Below are positions 32,083-40,059 of a stretch of 64,000 nt of DNA, piece by piece. Where the stretch lies: assembly GCA_964553615.1 (NCBI GenBank), contig CAZKMA010000023.1, forward strand, positions 1 to 64,000. Reading direction: 5' to 3'. The stretch's first letter is position 1; the number at the start of each line of letters is the position of its first letter. Below the pieces are notes generated by a model. The model made no database searches, was not told where the DNA came from, and saw only the letters and a list, made by a program, of their open reading frames with translations. The stretch comes from DATKUC01 sp964553615 (GTDB lineage Bacteria > Spirochaetota > Spirochaetia > DSM-27196 > DATKUC01). Both the position numbers and the translations under genes were made by a program.

Positions 32083-33886
32083 TATTTACCTGGACGGAAC
32101 ACCGGTACAGATACCCGACGGAGCCACCATCCTCGCAGCAGCAAGAAGCATCGGGGTTGAAATTCCGACACTCTGCCATCTGGACGGAATTGAGCCGCTC
32201 GGCGCGTGCAGAATGTGCGTTGTCGAGGTGGAGGGTGGGAAGACTCTCATGGCTGCCTGCTCGACGCCCGCAGCCGAGGGTATGAAGATCAAGACCAACA
32301 GCCGACGCGTCCGCGAGGCACGCCGAACTGTCATGGACCTGCTGCTCAGCGAACACGAGGGAGACTGCCAGTATTGTGCGCGCGGCGACGACTGCGAGCT
32401 TGCGGCGCTGGCACGAACGCTCGGTGCACGCGAGCCCCGATATCGCGGAGAAAAACCTGCAGTCATTACCGACGAATCCACGCCAGCCCTGATTCGTGAC
32501 TCCGGCAAGTGTATCAAGTGCCGTCGATGCGTGTCCGTCTGCTCAGGCATGCAGGGCATTGGTGCACTCGCCCCGCAGGGACGAGGGTACGCCACGGTCA
32601 TCGGACCCGCTTTCGCGCTTCCGCTGTCCGGTGTCGCCTGCGTTCAATGCGGTCAGTGCGCGGCAGTCTGCCCGGTCGGTGCAATAACCGAGCGCAGCCG
32701 TGCCGATGAGGTGTGGGCTGCACTGGAAGATCCCGAGAAGTACGTGGTAGTTCAGACAGCTCCAGCGATCCGTGCTGCGCTCGGAGAGTGTTTTGACCAG
32801 CCTCCCGGAACTCTCGTCACGGGGAAAATGGTTACCGCGCTGCGGAGACTCGGGTTCGACGCGGTATTCGACACCAATTTCGCCGCCGATCTGACAATTA
32901 TGGAGGAAGGCACCGAATTGCTCACCCGGCTTCGCTCCGTTCTCAAACCCGAAGTGGACACAGGGGCCAACGGGAATGGCAGCCATTCGCACGGGAAACC
33001 TGCTCTGCCGCTCATGACCAGTTGCTCACCGGGCTGGATCAAATTTGCCGAATACTACTTTCCCCAGTTCCTGCCGAATCTTTCGAGCTGCAAATCACCG
33101 CAGCAGATGTTTGGAGCAATAGCAAAGACCTATTACGCAAGCAAGATCGGGGTGAGCCCGGACAAGATGGTCGTCGTCAGCGTTATGCCGTGCACTGCAA
33201 AGAAATTCGAATGCGAGCGTCCGGAGATGGACGGAAGTGGCTATCGTGACGTAGACTATGTATTAACCACCAGAGAGCTTGCAAGCATGATACGCACGGC
33301 GGGACTTGATTTTGTGTCGCTCGAGGACGGCGCCATGGATTCTCCACTCGGAATCTCCAGCGGTGCTGCGGACATCTTCGCCAACAGCGGAGGCGTTATG
33401 GAGGCAGCCCTTCGCACCGCGTACGAGATCGTAACCGGTCGACAGGTTCCCGGAGAAAACTTCCATGTGTTGCCGGTGGAAGGAATGGAGGGAATCAAGG
33501 AAGCGGCGATAGCAATTGCGGATCCGCTGCCGGATTGGAAGTTCCTGGACGGAGTCGAGTTGAAAGTGGCCGTAGTGCACGGCCTCGGCAACGCCCGGAC
33601 ACTGCTTGAACAGATAGCAGGCGGCAAAGCAACGTACCATTTCGTCGAAGTAATGACCTGCCCGGGCGGATGCATCGGCGGTGGTGGTCAGCCGCGGTTT
33701 ACGGACGACGCAGTACGGCAGGCAAGGATGGATGCGATCTTCCGGGAAGACGAGGGCAAGACTATGCGTACGTCGCACACCAATCCGGATGTGCAGACGC
33801 TATACGCCGAGTTTCTTGATCATCCTCTTTCCGAGAAGTCACACGAGCTGCTTCACACACACTACGAACCACGCCAGAGGGTGTGA
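32075..33886 (+). CDS. hydA: [FeFe]-hydrogenase catalytic subunit (HydA/HndD type)
   Basis: This 603-residue enzyme makes or oxidises H2. The N-terminus binds a [2Fe-2S] cluster (CHLDGIEPLGACRMC...C), then the His-ligated [4Fe-4S] motif HEGDCQYCARGDDC and two [4Fe-4S] clusters (CIKCRRCVSVC, CVQCGQCAAVCP). The H-cluster motifs are TSCSPGW (C317), MPCTAKKFE (C373) and EVMTCPGGCIGGGGQP (C529, C533). TSCSPGW differs from TSCCPxW of clostridial CpI at residue 318. ATG at 32075 follows GAGGAGG and overlaps the previous stop by 8 nt. A small insertion GANGNGSHSHG lies just before the first H-cluster motif. Confidence 0.93.
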   Translation: MPNIYLDGTPVQIPDGATILAAARSIGVEIPTLCHLDGIEPLGACRMCVVEVEGGKTLMAACSTPAAEGMKIKTNSRRVREARRTVMDLLLSEHEGDCQYCARGDDCELAALARTLGAREPRYRGEKPAVITDESTPALIRDSGKCIKCRRCVSVCSGMQGIGALAPQGRGYATVIGPAFALPLSGVACVQCGQCAAVCPVGAITERSRADEVWAALEDPEKYVVVQTAPAIRAALGECFDQPPGTLVTGKMVTALRRLGFDAVFDTNFAADLTIMEEGTELLTRLRSVLKPEVDTGANGNGSHSHGKPALPLMTSCSPGWIKFAEYYFPQFLPNLSSCKSPQQMFGAIAKTYYASKIGVSPDKMVVVSVMPCTAKKFECERPEMDGSGYRDVDYVLTTRELASMIRTAGLDFVSLEDGAMDSPLGISSGAADIFANSGGVMEAALRTAYEIVTGRQVPGENFHVLPVEGMEGIKEAAIAIADPLPDWKFLDGVELKVAVVHGLGNARTLLEQIAGGKATYHFVEVMTCPGGCIGGGGQPRFTDDAVRQARMDAIFREDEGKTMRTSHTNPDVQTLYAEFLDHPLSEKSHELLHTHYEPRQRV

Positions 33887-33890
33887 CGGA

Positions 33891-33917
33891 GTGGAAGCGC
33901 GGACTACCGCGCTTCAC
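33891..33917 (+). promoter_or_regulatory. Stem-loop between hydA and CBS gene
   Basis: AAGCGCGG (33895-33902) pairs with CCGCGCTT (33907-33914) around a 4-nt loop, with three outer pairs beyond a bulge. No T-run follows, so it may be an mRNA-processing or stability element rather than a full terminator. Confidence 0.5.
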
Positions 33918-33967
33918 AATACCATTTACGGTGCGGGCCGGAGCAAACCGGCATGCAAGGAGGAAGT

Positions 33968-34405
33968 ATGAAGATCCGCGATATTCTGGAGTCCAAGGGC
34001 GGCGAAGTTTTCACCATACAGCCGACTGCCACGGTGAAGGACGTCTTGCACGAGCTCAATGCCAGGCACATTGGCGTGCTGGTGGTAACGAACAAAAAGG
34101 GTGCAATTGACGGCATCGTCTCCGAGCGGGATATCCTGAAGAACATCGAGTGTTGCGGGACCGACCACAAGGTGACCGAAATAATGACGCCGATGAAAAA
34201 GCTCATAATCGGTCATCTGGACGACGAGCTGGAATACGCAATGAACATGTTCACGACGCACAAGATTCGCCACCTTCCGATCATGGACGGAGACAATCTG
34301 GTCGGAATGCTCTCAATAGGGGATGCGGTCAAGGCGCTTCTCTCGAATGTCGAATACGAGAAGAAAGCGCTGATGGACTATATTACCGGTTCATACGCAC
34401 AGTAG
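33968..34405 (+). CDS. CBS-domain protein
   Basis: This 145-residue protein consists of two CBS domains (about 1-65 and 68-135) forming one Bateman module that usually binds adenine nucleotides. The segments GVLVVTNKKGAIDGIVSERDIL and IRHLPIMDGDNLVGMLSIGD are typical CBS cores. It has no catalytic domain. ATG at 33968 follows AGGAGG. Its place just after the hydrogenase genes suggests sensing of energy state for that complex, but this is inference. Confidence 0.88.
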   Translation: MKIRDILESKGGEVFTIQPTATVKDVLHELNARHIGVLVVTNKKGAIDGIVSERDILKNIECCGTDHKVTEIMTPMKKLIIGHLDDELEYAMNMFTTHKIRHLPIMDGDNLVGMLSIGDAVKALLSNVEYEKKALMDYITGSYAQ

Positions 34406-34416
34406 TCCGCATGTTG

Positions 34417-35773
34417 TCATGCCCGCGGCACTATGCGGCCGCGGACCTGGCCGTTTCGGCCTCTGGTTNNNNNNNNNNNNNNNNNNNNNNNNNNNNNNNN
34501 NNNNNNNNNNNNNNNNNNNNNNNNNNNNNNNNNNNNNNNNNNNNNNNNNNNNNNNNNNNNNNNNNNNNTGGCCGTTTCGGCCTCTGGTTCGATTTGCAGC
34601 CAGTGCGGCAATTGAAAATGCGGTGAGCAGGAGTACTGCGGCTGTTGCGACAAATGCAGCCGCATATCCCCACGCAACCGCAACAATTGCCCCCAACGCG
34701 GGGCCAAGCGCCATCCCGGCCGAACTCACACTGGTGTTTATACCATAGACACTTCCCTGCGCAGAACGATCGGTGTTTTCGGCAATGAGTGCGTTTACCG
34801 ATGGAAGCGCACCACCGAGAAACAATCCGCCAAGCACGCGAAGCACCAGGAGCTGCATGGTACTGTGCACGAAAGCCTGGGGAAGCGTAAAAAGAAAAGC
34901 CCCGACAAGCATTGCACCCAACATCTTCCGGTACCCTACGCGATAACTGAATTTTCCAGCAATCGCAGCGGAAAGGGCAGCACTCAGCGCGCTCAGACCC
35001 AGTATGAGCCCGGTTTCCGTGGCAACGGCGGAACGTACGGATGAAATCTGCTGAATAAACAGGGGGAGAATCGGATTCACCACCGCGTTCGCAATCTGGA
35101 TGGCAAATCCGACAAAGAGTAGCGCCATGAGCGCTCGGGAATGGAGCACTGGGCCGAAATCAGGAACAAGATTCTGCAGAAACCTGCCATGTTGCTGCTG
35201 CGGCACGAACTCCTCGCGCACGACCGCAGTTACGACAATGCCTGCCACCATGAGAAAGGCGGCGGTAACAAAGAACGTTGCACGATGACCGGCAATATCA
35301 GACACGAAACCGCCGATCATGGGTCCAATCGAAGCGCCCGCAAATACCGAGGTCTGCAACAGACCCATTCCGAATCCGGTCTGTTCGACCGGGACCGTCG
35401 CGGCCACGAGAACAGTTGCCGCACCGACCGTACCGGCAAGAAGCCCCTGCGCAGTTCGAAGCACCAGAAGTTGCCATGGGCTGGTGACAAATCCCATCAG
35501 CAGTACCACGAGTCCGCCACCGAACATTGCGCGCAGCAGCATTGGCCGTCGTCCGTAGTTGTCCGCCAACCGTCCCCATACAGGCGCAACGAGGCCCATC
35601 GCTATTGCGGAGACCGACTGAATGAGACCGTTCCAGTAGTTGAGGTCATCCGGGCTGTTCACGCCCAGATCCTGCAGGTAAAACGGGATGATAGGCATTG
35701 AGGCGCTGAACCCGGCAATGGCCAGAAGCTCGGCGACCCAGATGGCATATAGATTCTTCTTCCAGGGGATCAT
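34417..35773 (-). CDS. MFS multidrug-type efflux transporter with gap at C-terminus
   Basis: This inner-membrane transporter of about 450 residues belongs to the major facilitator superfamily, drug-efflux type. Twelve membrane segments are apparent; VWGRLADNYGRRPML after the second is the family loop motif, and APVWGRLADNYGRR plus GLLAGTVGAATVLVAATVP fit the group. After the last segment the tail reads TRGRNG and is broken by a 100-N gap (34469-34568); beyond it TRGRNGQVRGRIVPRA leads to a TGA at 34417. The best reading keeps TRGRNG units in frame, so the gap length is not a true 100. ATG at 35773 has a weak ribosome site. Confidence 0.8.
34448..34589 (-). repeat. Repeat-flanked 100-N assembly gap at end of MFS gene
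   Basis: The same 21 bp occur at 34448-34468 and 34569-34589, immediately either side of 100 Ns. On the coding strand they encode TRGRNG plus one residue. The unit size inside the gap cannot be seen; a 21-bp in-frame array is the simplest guess. Confidence 0.7.
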
Positions 35774-35780
35774 GGTAGGT

Positions 35781-35849
35781 ACCCGGGTAGTGTACCGATA
35801 GGAGACACTTGCGGCAAGCGCCCGGAAAACGAGCCTACCCGAACGGGTA
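35781..35849. promoter_or_regulatory. Paired TACCCG palindromes between MFS and HtrA-like genes
   Basis: TACCCGGGTA (35781-35790) and TACCCGAACGGGTA (35836-35849) are both perfect palindromes built from the same half-site. They lie in the divergent region just upstream of the MFS ATG. This is the pattern expected of a dimeric repressor with two operators about 57 bp apart, as for many drug-efflux genes. The regulator is not identified. Confidence 0.6.
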
Positions 35850-35916
35850 GTCGGCGGCGCCTGCCCGCGGTCGTACATTCACTCTGTCACCTTCATGGTG
35901 ATTGAGGAGGAGAAAC

Positions 35917-36975
35917 ATGGAAAAGGGATTCAATGAAGACAGCGCGCAGGTCCTGATGAACCTTTCGGGTTCAATGAGAGATCTGGTTCGGCATGTTGCG
36001 AGCGGAGTCGTGCAGGTAGATGCGGAGCATGCGCAGGCCCGATCAGGATTGCGCTACGATGAACATCACGTCCTGACTTCGGCCGTCTACGCGGCCGCCG
36101 GAGAGACGGTGCGTGTCCGTGTGCTCACATCCACACCCGGAGCCGGAGGCCAGAAGACATTCAAGGACTTCACGGCAACTGTCGTCGGGCAAGATCCCGC
36201 CACAGGCCTCGTGCTCGTGGGCACAAGCGACCCGATTCCTGCAGCCGAGCTTGAACACCGTACGGATCCGGTTTCCGTCGGCGAACTCGTCGCAAGCGTT
36301 GCGCTTCCGTCCTACGACGGCGTGGAAGCCAGGCTCGGACTTGTCCGGTGCGCCGGAGGACCCTTCTCCGGCAACACGGGCAGGGATATCTCAGGATACA
36401 TCCAGACGGACAGCGCTCCGTTTCCGGGATTCGCCGGAGCTCCACTCGTCGATATGGCGGGAAAAGTGGTCGGTGTTCACACCGTATCCGCCGACGGGCT
36501 GATCATACCGGTAGAATCGGCCTTCGAAATTGCAAAACAGATTGCCGAGCACCGTCTGCCGATCAGCGCCTATCTCGGAGTTCGAAGCCAGGAGGCGGAC
36601 ATAACGGCGGCACAGCAAAGCAAAATCGGCCGTCAACAGGCTATCGGGCTGCTCGTTGTTTCCGTGGAGACCGGGTCTCCGGCTGAAACATCCGGCATCG
36701 TAACCGGAGACATACTGCTTGCCCTGGGAAACAGGGAGCTTCGGTCGCACGAAGACCTGATTCGGGAACTGGACCAGACAGGAATCGAGAAGCCGGTCGC
36801 AATCGAAATCCTTCGTGGAGGAGAGTTGCAGAAGATCGAGGCCAGGCTGGTAGCTGCCACTGACGGACCCGGGGAGCACCGCGGTCACCACGCCTGGCAC
36901 AACGCCGGGCACCGGGCAATGCGGGAAGGATTCAGGAGAATGAGTCGATGGCATACGCGCGGCACAGCCGGCTGA
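35917..36975 (+). CDS. HtrA-like pseudo-protease with PDZ domain
   Basis: This 352-residue protein has a trypsin-like fold of the HtrA type (about 25-215) and a PDZ domain (about 225-315, with GLLVVSVETGSPAETSGIVTGDILLALG). All three catalytic positions appear changed: the His of the TNxHV motif is absent in VLTSAVYA (residues 52-59), the Asp position in DPATGLVLV is Gly97, and GNSGGP reads GFAGAP with Ala173. No signal peptide or membrane anchor is present, unlike periplasmic HtrA. The His-rich tail (HRGHHAWHNAGHR) is unusual. ATG at 35917 follows AGGAGG. It overlaps the LuxR-type regulator, suggesting a binding or sensing role in that pathway. Confidence 0.8.
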   Translation: MEKGFNEDSAQVLMNLSGSMRDLVRHVASGVVQVDAEHAQARSGLRYDEHHVLTSAVYAAAGETVRVRVLTSTPGAGGQKTFKDFTATVVGQDPATGLVLVGTSDPIPAAELEHRTDPVSVGELVASVALPSYDGVEARLGLVRCAGGPFSGNTGRDISGYIQTDSAPFPGFAGAPLVDMAGKVVGVHTVSADGLIIPVESAFEIAKQIAEHRLPISAYLGVRSQEADITAAQQSKIGRQQAIGLLVVSVETGSPAETSGIVTGDILLALGNRELRSHEDLIRELDQTGIEKPVAIEILRGGELQKIEARLVAATDGPGEHRGHHAWHNAGHRAMREGFRRMSRWHTRGTAG

Positions 36976-37763
36976 TAACTGTCGCCTTTCTGTCATTCGA
37001 TTCCGGGCGAAGTGCATGGCTCGTGGCAACGCTCGCACGTGACCCGGAAATCCGGGTTGTGCTGCGGTCCACAAATCTGAGTGAGCTCGGTCCTCGGAGA
37101 ATTGCGGCGGATCTGTTCATCTGGGACCTGGCCGGCAGTGGATCCCCGGGTGAATCCGTTGTTGAGGAATTCTATCACCGTCTTCCCGGAGATCCCGCAC
37201 TGCTTGTGATCGGCAGTGATCCGGCAATCCGGGGCTGGATCGATTCGCATCCGGCGGCGTGGGGCTGGCTCGGCTCGGACCTGCGGGAAGAGACACTGCT
37301 CGAAACAGTGCATTCAATCGCAGCCGGACTCCTGGTAATGGACCGCGAACTCTACGCGGCGGACCGCGNNNNNNNNNNNNNNNNNNNNNNNNNNNNNNNN
37401 NNNNNNNNNNNNNNNNNNNNNNNNNNNNNNNNNNNNNNNNNNNNNNNNNNNNNNNNNNNNNNNNNNNNGGACCGCGAACTCTACGCGGCGGACCGCGGGG
37501 CCTACGCGGCGGACCGCGGGGCCTACGCGGCGGACCGCGAATTCTACTCGGGAGAACACGGCACCACCATCCTTTCGCCACGCGAGCTGGAGACACTCCG
37601 CTTACTCGCACGCGGCCTCAGCAACCGGGAAATATCGGCCCAACTCGGAATCAGCGAAAATACCGTAAAGTTTCACGTGTCCGGTGTGTACGGGAAGCTC
37701 GGGGTACGAAGCCGTGCCGAAGCGGTCGGTGCCGCAATTCGTTCGGGCTACCTCGCACTCTGA
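36948..37763 (+). CDS. LuxR-type response regulator with repeat linker and gap
   Basis: The N-terminal 120 residues resemble a divergent receiver domain: DLFIWDLAG could hold the phospho-Asp, but the usual acidic pair and the conserved Lys are not evident, so classical phosphorylation is doubtful. The C-terminus (about 205-268) is a LuxR helix-turn-helix: LSPRELETLRLLARGLSNREIS, then ISENTVKFHVSGVYGKLGVRSR. The linker consists of seven-residue repeats (YAADRGA and variants) interrupted by 100 Ns at 37369-37468, so real length is unknown. It overlaps the HtrA-like gene by 28 nt. Changing repeat number would change the distance between sensing and DNA-binding parts. Confidence 0.82.
   Translation: MAYARHSRLITVAFLSFDSGRSAWLVATLARDPEIRVVLRSTNLSELGPRRIAADLFIWDLAGSGSPGESVVEEFYHRLPGDPALLVIGSDPAIRGWIDSHPAAWGWLGSDLREETLLETVHSIAAGLLVMDRELYAADRXXXXXXXXXXXXXXXXXXXXXXXXXXXXXXXXXXDRELYAADRGAYAADRGAYAADREFYSGEHGTTILSPRELETLRLLARGLSNREISAQLGISENTVKFHVSGVYGKLGVRSRAEAVGAAIRSGYLAL
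37340..37541 (+). repeat. 21-bp tandem repeat (seven-residue units) with 100-N gap in luxR-type gene
   Basis: The same 29 bp occur at 37340-37368 and 37469-37497 on both sides of the gap at 37369-37468. To the right, further 21-bp units encode YAADRGA twice before diverging at about 37541. Units are seven codons long and in frame. Copy number is unknown. Confidence 0.85.
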
Positions 37764-37782
37764 TTCAGGAAAGGGGGTCTCC

Positions 37783-37812
37783 TGAAGTATAACGCAGCGT
37801 GTTGATATCCCC
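37783..37812 (+). repeat. Dispersed 3-prime-end repeat, copy 3
   Basis: TGAAGTATAAC followed by CGTGTTGATA lies 20 nt past the stop of the luxR-type gene, in the same orientation relative to the gene as the copies at 159-188 and 25368-25397. Confidence 0.5.
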
Positions 37813-37874
37813 CGCCGGGGTTGCAGGCTCGGCCATCCCTACCCGGTGGATGCCCTTGGGGACCGCGGCTGATC

Positions 37875-38636
37875 TTACCCGGGTGCAGGCGTGTCGGGAG
37901 ACTCGTCTGATTGGCGCATATGAAACTCAAGAACCAGATTCATGTGCTCTTCCATCGCCTTCCGTGCTTGTACCGGGTCGCCGCTCCGTATCGCCTCCCA
38001 GATTGAGACGTGCTGCTCAAGGAGCCGCTCAGAACCGTAGCCCCCCTCGAGAATTATCCCCCGCGCATACGTCACCGATCGCTCCAGCATCGAGACGACG
38101 AACTCGGACGCTTTCTGGAGCACATAGTTGTCACTCAGCTTGAAGATGGTGCGATGAAAGGCTATGTCCGCCTCTGACTGGCCGGCGAGATCGTCTTCGT
38201 CGAACGCGTGCTGCATGCGGGCAATGTGCTCATCGAGCTCTCCGCGGTAGTTCATGCTCGCATGACGCGACGCAAGCTCGACCGCGCGTATCTCCAGGAG
38301 AAACCGCATTTCGAGCAGCTCGATCTCGAACCCCGCGTGCCGGAGGAAGATTGGCGAGATCATGTTCAGAAAGTGGGCAATGTTCAGATCCGTGATGTGT
38401 GAGCCGCCGCCGGGTTTCCGTTCGATCAGTCCAATGACTTCCATGACGCGCAACGCTTCGCGAACGGAGGGCCGACTCACGTTGAACATTTCGGCAAGTG
38501 TTCGCTCGGGTGGCAGTTTTTCGCCGACACGAAGCTTGTCCTGGCGGATCAGGTCAATAATCTGGGCGATGATTATCTGATAGATCCGCTGCTGTCGGAT
38601 GGGTTTGAGCTCAAATCGTCGGCTGCCGTCTCCCAT
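37875..38636 (-). CDS. GntR-family (FCD/FadR subgroup) transcriptional regulator
   Basis: This 253-residue regulator has an N-terminal winged helix (about 10-75; KLPPERTLAEMFNVSRPSVREALRVMEVIGLI) and a C-terminal all-helical FCD ligand domain with metal/acid-binding residues in DIAFHRTIFKLSDN and LLEQHVSIWEAI. FCD regulators often respond to hydroxy acids or sugar acids. It lies 31 nt after the LarA-like gene, so lactate or a similar acid is a reasonable effector. ATG at 38636 is chosen because the winged helix begins just after it; the ribosome site is weak. Confidence 0.88.
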   Translation of the reverse strand: MGDGSRRFELKPIRQQRIYQIIIAQIIDLIRQDKLRVGEKLPPERTLAEMFNVSRPSVREALRVMEVIGLIERKPGGGSHITDLNIAHFLNMISPIFLRHAGFEIELLEMRFLLEIRAVELASRHASMNYRGELDEHIARMQHAFDEDDLAGQSEADIAFHRTIFKLSDNYVLQKASEFVVSMLERSVTYARGIILEGGYGSERLLEQHVSIWEAIRSGDPVQARKAMEEHMNLVLEFHMRQSDESPDTPAPG

Positions 38637-38667
38637 CACCTCACCATAGCCGTTCCAACGCCGCAAA

Positions 38668-39945
38668 TCAAGATTTGTTCGTCCGTTCGGCGACATAGGG
38701 AATTGTCTGCGGCCCTTCCGGAAGAACTGCAACCCGCGCTCCATTCCCAAACTCTGCTCGCAGCCGGCGCACGGTTTCGGTTACATCCGATACGGGTTCG
38801 ATCATGGCAGATCGAACGTCCTGATCGGACATGGATGAATAGAGGCAGATTCTCGCCCGTCGGGCTACCATTGCCTGAGTCTGTGCCTCCCACTGGTCAA
38901 ACATCGAAAACTCGGGATCTTCTATCATTTGAAGAAGGTCCGCCGGGTTATTCCGCATTCGCAGGAGTGTCCGGAAGTTTCCATGCTCGGGAAAACCCTC
39001 GCTGCATTCCGATGCAACAACTATGACGCCGCCCTCTTTCACTATCCGGGAAGCTGCACTCATTCCCTTGACCGTCTGGTAGAGGTTCTGGTCGAGCGGA
39101 TATCCACTATTGGTCGTAACAACGATGTCGAACTCGCCGTCCACCGGCCGCGTGGCATGACGTGCGACGAACCGGCACCCCTCTTCGTGAGCCTGAATAT
39201 AGTGTCCGGCAAAGACGCCGGTAATTTGCCGCCGGGAATTGATGCTGACGTTCACGAGGAAGTCGGGCGGTGCAAACGCCACTCCTTCCCGTGCCTCGCC
39301 CTGCACGGGGTTCGGCTCCAGAGAACCCCACGTAGATTCCGGATCCCCAATCATCCGTGCGTTGTGAAGGTGCATGATAGTTTCTATGCCGGCAACTCCC
39401 GGTACGATGCCCTTCGGACCTCCGCTGAATCCAGCAAAGAAATGCGGCTCTATGAAGCCGGTCACAATCCGGACATTCGCACGGAGGTAATCGTTGTTCA
39501 GCCACACATCGCCTCCAAAGCTCGTCGTACCGACCTTCGTGAGCGTGCTCTCGTCGAATGCGTTGTGGTTTACTATGCGAACGCTGTCCACTACCTGCTC
39601 TCCGAGCATGGAGACAAGTTCATCCCGCGTGTTTGCACGGTGGGATCCTGTGCCGTTCACTATCACGATCTGCTCGACCGGTACGTGGGCAAGCTCTTCG
39701 AGGATCCAGGGGACCAGCCGTTCGCTCGGACATGGCCGGGTTATGTCGGCAATGACAATGGCGATAGTGTCTCGGGGACCCGCAAGCTCGTTCAGAGGCC
39801 TGCTTCCGGTCGGATTGCGTACTGCGGTCGTGAAAGCGGCGTGCTCATCGGGAAGTCCCGCAACATCCTCCGGGAGGATTACGACCGTGTCGTCGGGGAG
39901 TTCAACCGGAAGACGACCGCGTCCATAGGCGAGTTCTATCGTCAT
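38668..39945 (-). CDS. LarA-like nickel-pincer racemase (DUF2088)
   Basis: This 425-residue protein belongs to the lactate-racemase LarA superfamily, which uses a nickel-pincer nucleotide to racemise or epimerise 2-hydroxy acids. IVIADITRPCPSERLVPWIL, NGTGSHRANTRDEL and GFIEPHFFAGFSGGPKGIVPG supply the expected His and Lys residues. The family includes members acting on acids other than lactate, so lactate is not certain. No cofactor-assembly genes (larB, larC, larE) are nearby. ATG at 39945 follows GAGGAG. It has its own promoter and is paired with a GntR-type regulator. Confidence 0.82.
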   Translation of the reverse strand: MTIELAYGRGRLPVELPDDTVVILPEDVAGLPDEHAAFTTAVRNPTGSRPLNELAGPRDTIAIVIADITRPCPSERLVPWILEELAHVPVEQIVIVNGTGSHRANTRDELVSMLGEQVVDSVRIVNHNAFDESTLTKVGTTSFGGDVWLNNDYLRANVRIVTGFIEPHFFAGFSGGPKGIVPGVAGIETIMHLHNARMIGDPESTWGSLEPNPVQGEAREGVAFAPPDFLVNVSINSRRQITGVFAGHYIQAHEEGCRFVARHATRPVDGEFDIVVTTNSGYPLDQNLYQTVKGMSAASRIVKEGGVIVVASECSEGFPEHGNFRTLLRMRNNPADLLQMIEDPEFSMFDQWEAQTQAMVARRARICLYSSMSDQDVRSAMIEPVSDVTETVRRLRAEFGNGARVAVLPEGPQTIPYVAERTNKS

Positions 39946-39989
39946 GGGGACACTCCTCTTCGGGCAACCGTTTGCCGGCTCCAGGGCCC

Positions 39990-40018
39990 ATTGTACGTTG
40001 ACCCTGCCAATCTGTAAA
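39990..40018 (-). promoter_or_regulatory. Predicted promoter of LarA-like gene
   Basis: On the minus strand TTTACA (40013-40018) and TACAAT (39990-39995) are 17 nt apart, 44 nt before the ATG. A weak ATCTGT/ACAGAT inverted repeat overlaps the -35 side and could be a regulator site. Confidence 0.65.
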
Positions 40019-40059
40019 CCGACAGGCAAACAGATGGTTCGACCAGCACCCTGTGCCGG

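Noticed and set aside
33305..33320. TTTTGTGT match to the proposed operator
   Set aside because: It lies within the hydA coding sequence and encodes conserved residues; no promoter is nearby.
34391..34600. MFS protein ending beyond 34417 in the frame read through the gap
   Set aside because: The 100 Ns are a placeholder and shift the frame; keeping the TRGRNG unit in frame gives the stop at 34417.
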